Source: Bradyrhizobium sp. CB1717 (GTDB lineage: Bacteria; Pseudomonadota; Alphaproteobacteria; Rhizobiales; Xanthobacteraceae). From it: 64,000 nucleotides of DNA. The notes under the pieces were generated by a model. The model was not told the DNA's origin. It made no database searches and saw only the letters and a list, made by a program, of their open reading frames with translations. The stretch covers positions 6,665,001 through 6,729,000 of the forward strand of contig NZ_CP121666.1 of NCBI RefSeq assembly GCF_029714325.1. The letters run 5' to 3'. This document shows positions 62,343 through 64,000 of this stretch, piece by piece (position 1 is the stretch's first letter; each line of letters begins with the position of its first letter). The translations under genes and the position numbers were made by a program.

Positions 62343-62483
62343 TTCCCCGCCTGCGGGGAGAGGTCGGATCGCATCGCAGATGCGATCCGGGTGAGGGGGA
62401 GTCTCCACGAGTTCAGCTCTCACCGTTCGCGCGGAAAGTCCCCTCACCCCACCCCTCTCCCCGTAAGAACGGGGGGAGGGAGA
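62343..62483. repeat. dispersed palindromic repeat family D, inside tctC-tctB
   Basis: The sequence contains cccgcctgcgggg, gcatcgcagatgc and ctcaccc/gggtgag pairs, closing with ctctccccgt...acggggggaggg. Together these fold into long hairpins between tctC and tctB. Confidence 0.7.
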
Positions 62484-62506
62484 AGAAAGCCCACAGGACC
62501 CTCGCC

Positions 62507-63010
62507 ATGCGTCTTCCCGACTCCGTCACGGGATCGTTTCTCGTCGTGCTCGGCGCGGCTGCCGCCTATGGCGGCTACATCCTGCCGCCGGTGCCGGGGC
62601 AGCCGGTCGGCCCCAACGTGTTTCCGCTGGTGATCGGCACGGGCCTCGCGCTGTGCGGGCTCGCGATCGTGTTCGGCATCGGCCATTCCTTCGAAGAGGA
62701 GGAAGAGCTCATCCCGTTCGAGGACGGCCAGGCAGCTGCCCCGCCGCCGCAAGGAAAACTCCAGGGCAAGCTCTACGGCCTGCGCGCCTTGCTGCCGCCG
62801 GCGCTGCTGCTGTTCTACGTCTTTGCCGCCGACCGGCTCGGCTTCATCATCACCGCGGCGATCATGGTCTACGTCACCTCGACCGCGCTCGGCGCCAAGT
62901 GGAAGCTGGCGCTGCCGCTCGCCGCGCTGTCGCCCTTCGCCATCCACCTCATCTTCGGCAAGCTATTGCGCGTGCCGCTGCCCGCCGGCCTGTTGCCGAC
63001 GCCCTGGTAA
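62507..63010 (+). CDS. TctB-family (DUF1468) small membrane subunit
   Basis: 167 residues with four predicted helices (SFLVVLGAAAAYGGYIL, FPLVIGTGLALCGLAIVF, ALLPPALLLFYVFAA, LGFIITAAIMVYVTS). This is the small membrane component of tripartite tricarboxylate transporters. ATG 62507 has agga nine bases upstream; the open frame before it runs through repeat D. It is followed after 4 bp by tctA. Confidence 0.9.
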   Translation: MRLPDSVTGSFLVVLGAAAAYGGYILPPVPGQPVGPNVFPLVIGTGLALCGLAIVFGIGHSFEEEEELIPFEDGQAAAPPPQGKLQGKLYGLRALLPPALLLFYVFAADRLGFIITAAIMVYVTSTALGAKWKLALPLAALSPFAIHLIFGKLLRVPLPAGLLPTPW

Positions 63011-63014
63011 TCCC

Positions 63015-64000
63015 ATGCTCAAGACCCTGATTGATGCCTTCGCGCTGATCTCCACCTGGGAGGTCATCATCGCGATGTTCGCAGCCTCCGTGTACGGCCT
63101 CGTCATCGGCTCGCTGCCGGGCCTGTCGGCGACGATGGCGACCGCCCTGCTCGTCCCCGTCACCTTCTACCTGTCGCCGATCGCGGCGATCGCGACCATC
63201 GTGGCGGCGTCTTCGATGGCGATCTTCTCCGGCGACATTCCCGGCGCGCTGTTGCGCATTCCCGGCACGCCAGCCTCCGCGGCCTATGCGGATGAGGCCT
63301 ATGCCATGACCCGCAAGGGCCAGGCCGAGCTTGCGCTCGGTGCCGGCGTCTGGTTCTCCGCGGTCGGCGGCATCGCCGGCGTACTGTCGCTGATGATCCT
63401 GGCGCCGCCGCTCGCCGAGATCGCGCTGTCGTTCTCGACCTTCGAATATTTCTGGCTGGCGCTGCTCGGCCTGATGTGCGCCACGCTGGTGGCGCGCTCC
63501 TCGCCGGTGAAGGCGATCGCCGGCATGTTCATCGGCCTGCTCGTCTCCTGCATCGGCATCGAGAATCCCGGCGGCATCCCGCGCTTCACATTTGGCATTA
63601 CGGACCTGTTCGGCGGCATCGAGCCGATCCCGGCCCTCGTCGGCGTGTTCGCGGTGGCGCAGGTGATGCGCGCGATGCTGACGCCGGAACCACCGCCGCT
63701 GCCGCGCCGAAAATTCGGAAGCATCATGGCCGGCCAGTGGTTGCTGACGAAGAAGTATCACTGGCAGATGACGCGCGGGAACATCGTCGGCATCATCATC
63801 GGCGTGCTGCCCGGCGCCGGCGCCGACATGGCGGCCTGGGTCTCCTACGCGATGTCGAAGCGCTTCTCCAAGGAGAAGGAAAAGTTCGGCACCGGCCATG
63901 TCGAGGGCCTGGTCGAGGCCGGCGCCAGCAACAATGCCAGCATCGCCTCCGGCTGGGTACCCTCGCTGCTGTTCGGCATCCCCGGCGACACCATCGCCGC
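63015..64000 (+). CDS. TctA-family large permease, 3'-truncated by window edge
   Basis: About 328 residues are visible; the gene continues beyond the edge (full length ~500). Helices are hydrophobic, and the TctA family motifs are visible: GSLPGLSATMATALLVPVTF, FSGDIPGALLRIPGTPASAA, and GVLPGAGADMAAWVSYAMSK. It begins 4 bp after tctB. This subunit forms the transport path in the inner membrane. Confidence 0.93.
   Translation, partial: MLKTLIDAFALISTWEVIIAMFAASVYGLVIGSLPGLSATMATALLVPVTFYLSPIAAIATIVAASSMAIFSGDIPGALLRIPGTPASAAYADEAYAMTRKGQAELALGAGVWFSAVGGIAGVLSLMILAPPLAEIALSFSTFEYFWLALLGLMCATLVARSSPVKAIAGMFIGLLVSCIGIENPGGIPRFTFGITDLFGGIEPIPALVGVFAVAQVMRAMLTPEPPPLPRRKFGSIMAGQWLLTKKYHWQMTRGNIVGIIIGVLPGAGADMAAWVSYAMSKRFSKEKEKFGTGHVEGLVEAGASNNASIASGWVPSLLFGIPGDTIA

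Noticed and set aside
1..64000. CRISPR arrays, tRNA or rRNA genes and phage genes
   Set aside because: No regular direct-repeat array, cloverleaf or phage structural genes were seen; the repeats present are dispersed inverted repeats.

Overview
The window looks like part of a Bradyrhizobium-type chromosome (Alphaproteobacteria, Nitrobacteraceae). The evidence is very high GC with strong GC3 bias, many TctC/Bug-type and amino-acid ABC transport genes, a MucR regulator, an EcfG-type promoter, TTAA-N7-TTAA (CtrA-type) boxes, and several families of dispersed palindromic repeats. The assignment is an inference; no rRNA or tRNA gene is present to fix it. About 63 genes are supported. One gene is cut at each edge: an alpha/beta hydrolase on the left and a TctA permease on the right. 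I see no CRISPR array, prophage, insertion sequence or tRNA.

Layout. 1-6.2 kb: a co-directional run of an alpha/beta hydrolase, an aldo/keto reductase, a Tat-exported VOC protein, a secreted ABM-type protein and a large winged-helix/NTPase regulator. 6.3-12.3 kb: a TPP enzyme, a triple-GAF soluble histidine kinase and a membrane alpha/beta hydrolase. 12.3-18.3 kb: a DHA2 drug exporter, a YcgN-type cysteine protein, PBP1A and a coupled DUF1214/DUF1254 pair. 18.5-20.5 kb: a small secreted peptide gene behind an EcfG-type promoter, an MFS transporter and the 3' remnant of a second one. 20.5-25.9 kb: a polar amino-acid ABC transporter plus a class V aminotransferase, divergent from an IclR regulator. 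26-28.6 kb: DUF1259, PepSY and an ATP-grasp Cj0069-family gene. 28.7-35.8 kb: a catabolic cluster (TctC-type binding protein, extradiol-dioxygenase-like VOC protein, quinone oxidoreductase, GntR regulator, FAH-family hydrolase, AA_synth protein) followed by a lactonase-like MBL hydrolase divergent from LysR.

35.8-44 kb is mostly envelope and cell-cycle type genes: a lipoprotein, DUF2336, DUF1491, a peptidoglycan-binding protein, a DivJ/PleC-like kinase, DUF5330, SufE, MucR and a proline-rich membrane protein. 44.4-51.8 kb: two polytopic glycosyltransferases (GT39- and GT87-like), a class II aldolase, an M20 dipeptidase and a HerA/DUF853 ATPase. 52.1-54.9 kb: two small helical proteins, then folP-folB-folK with overlapping start and stop codons. 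55-59.8 kb: methylmalonyl-CoA mutase small and large subunits with a GFA-family gene between them, then a degenerate nucleotidyltransferase. 59.9-64 kb: a DUF3298 protein, an SRPBCC protein and a tctC-tctB-tctA tripartite transporter operon.

The most useful new observations are regulatory. A perfect palindrome (TTATTTTCGAAAATAA and a 12-bp version) lies on both sides of the GntR gene and marks a probable regulon. An EcfG promoter precedes the secreted His-rich peptide gene. Two CtrA-type boxes lie upstream of the DUF2336 gene. A nested dyad lies between the IclR gene and the ABC/aminotransferase operon. A REP-like palindrome sits inside the tct operon. I found no clearly unprecedented multi-gene system; the GntR-controlled extradiol cluster is the best candidate for an uncharacterised pathway.
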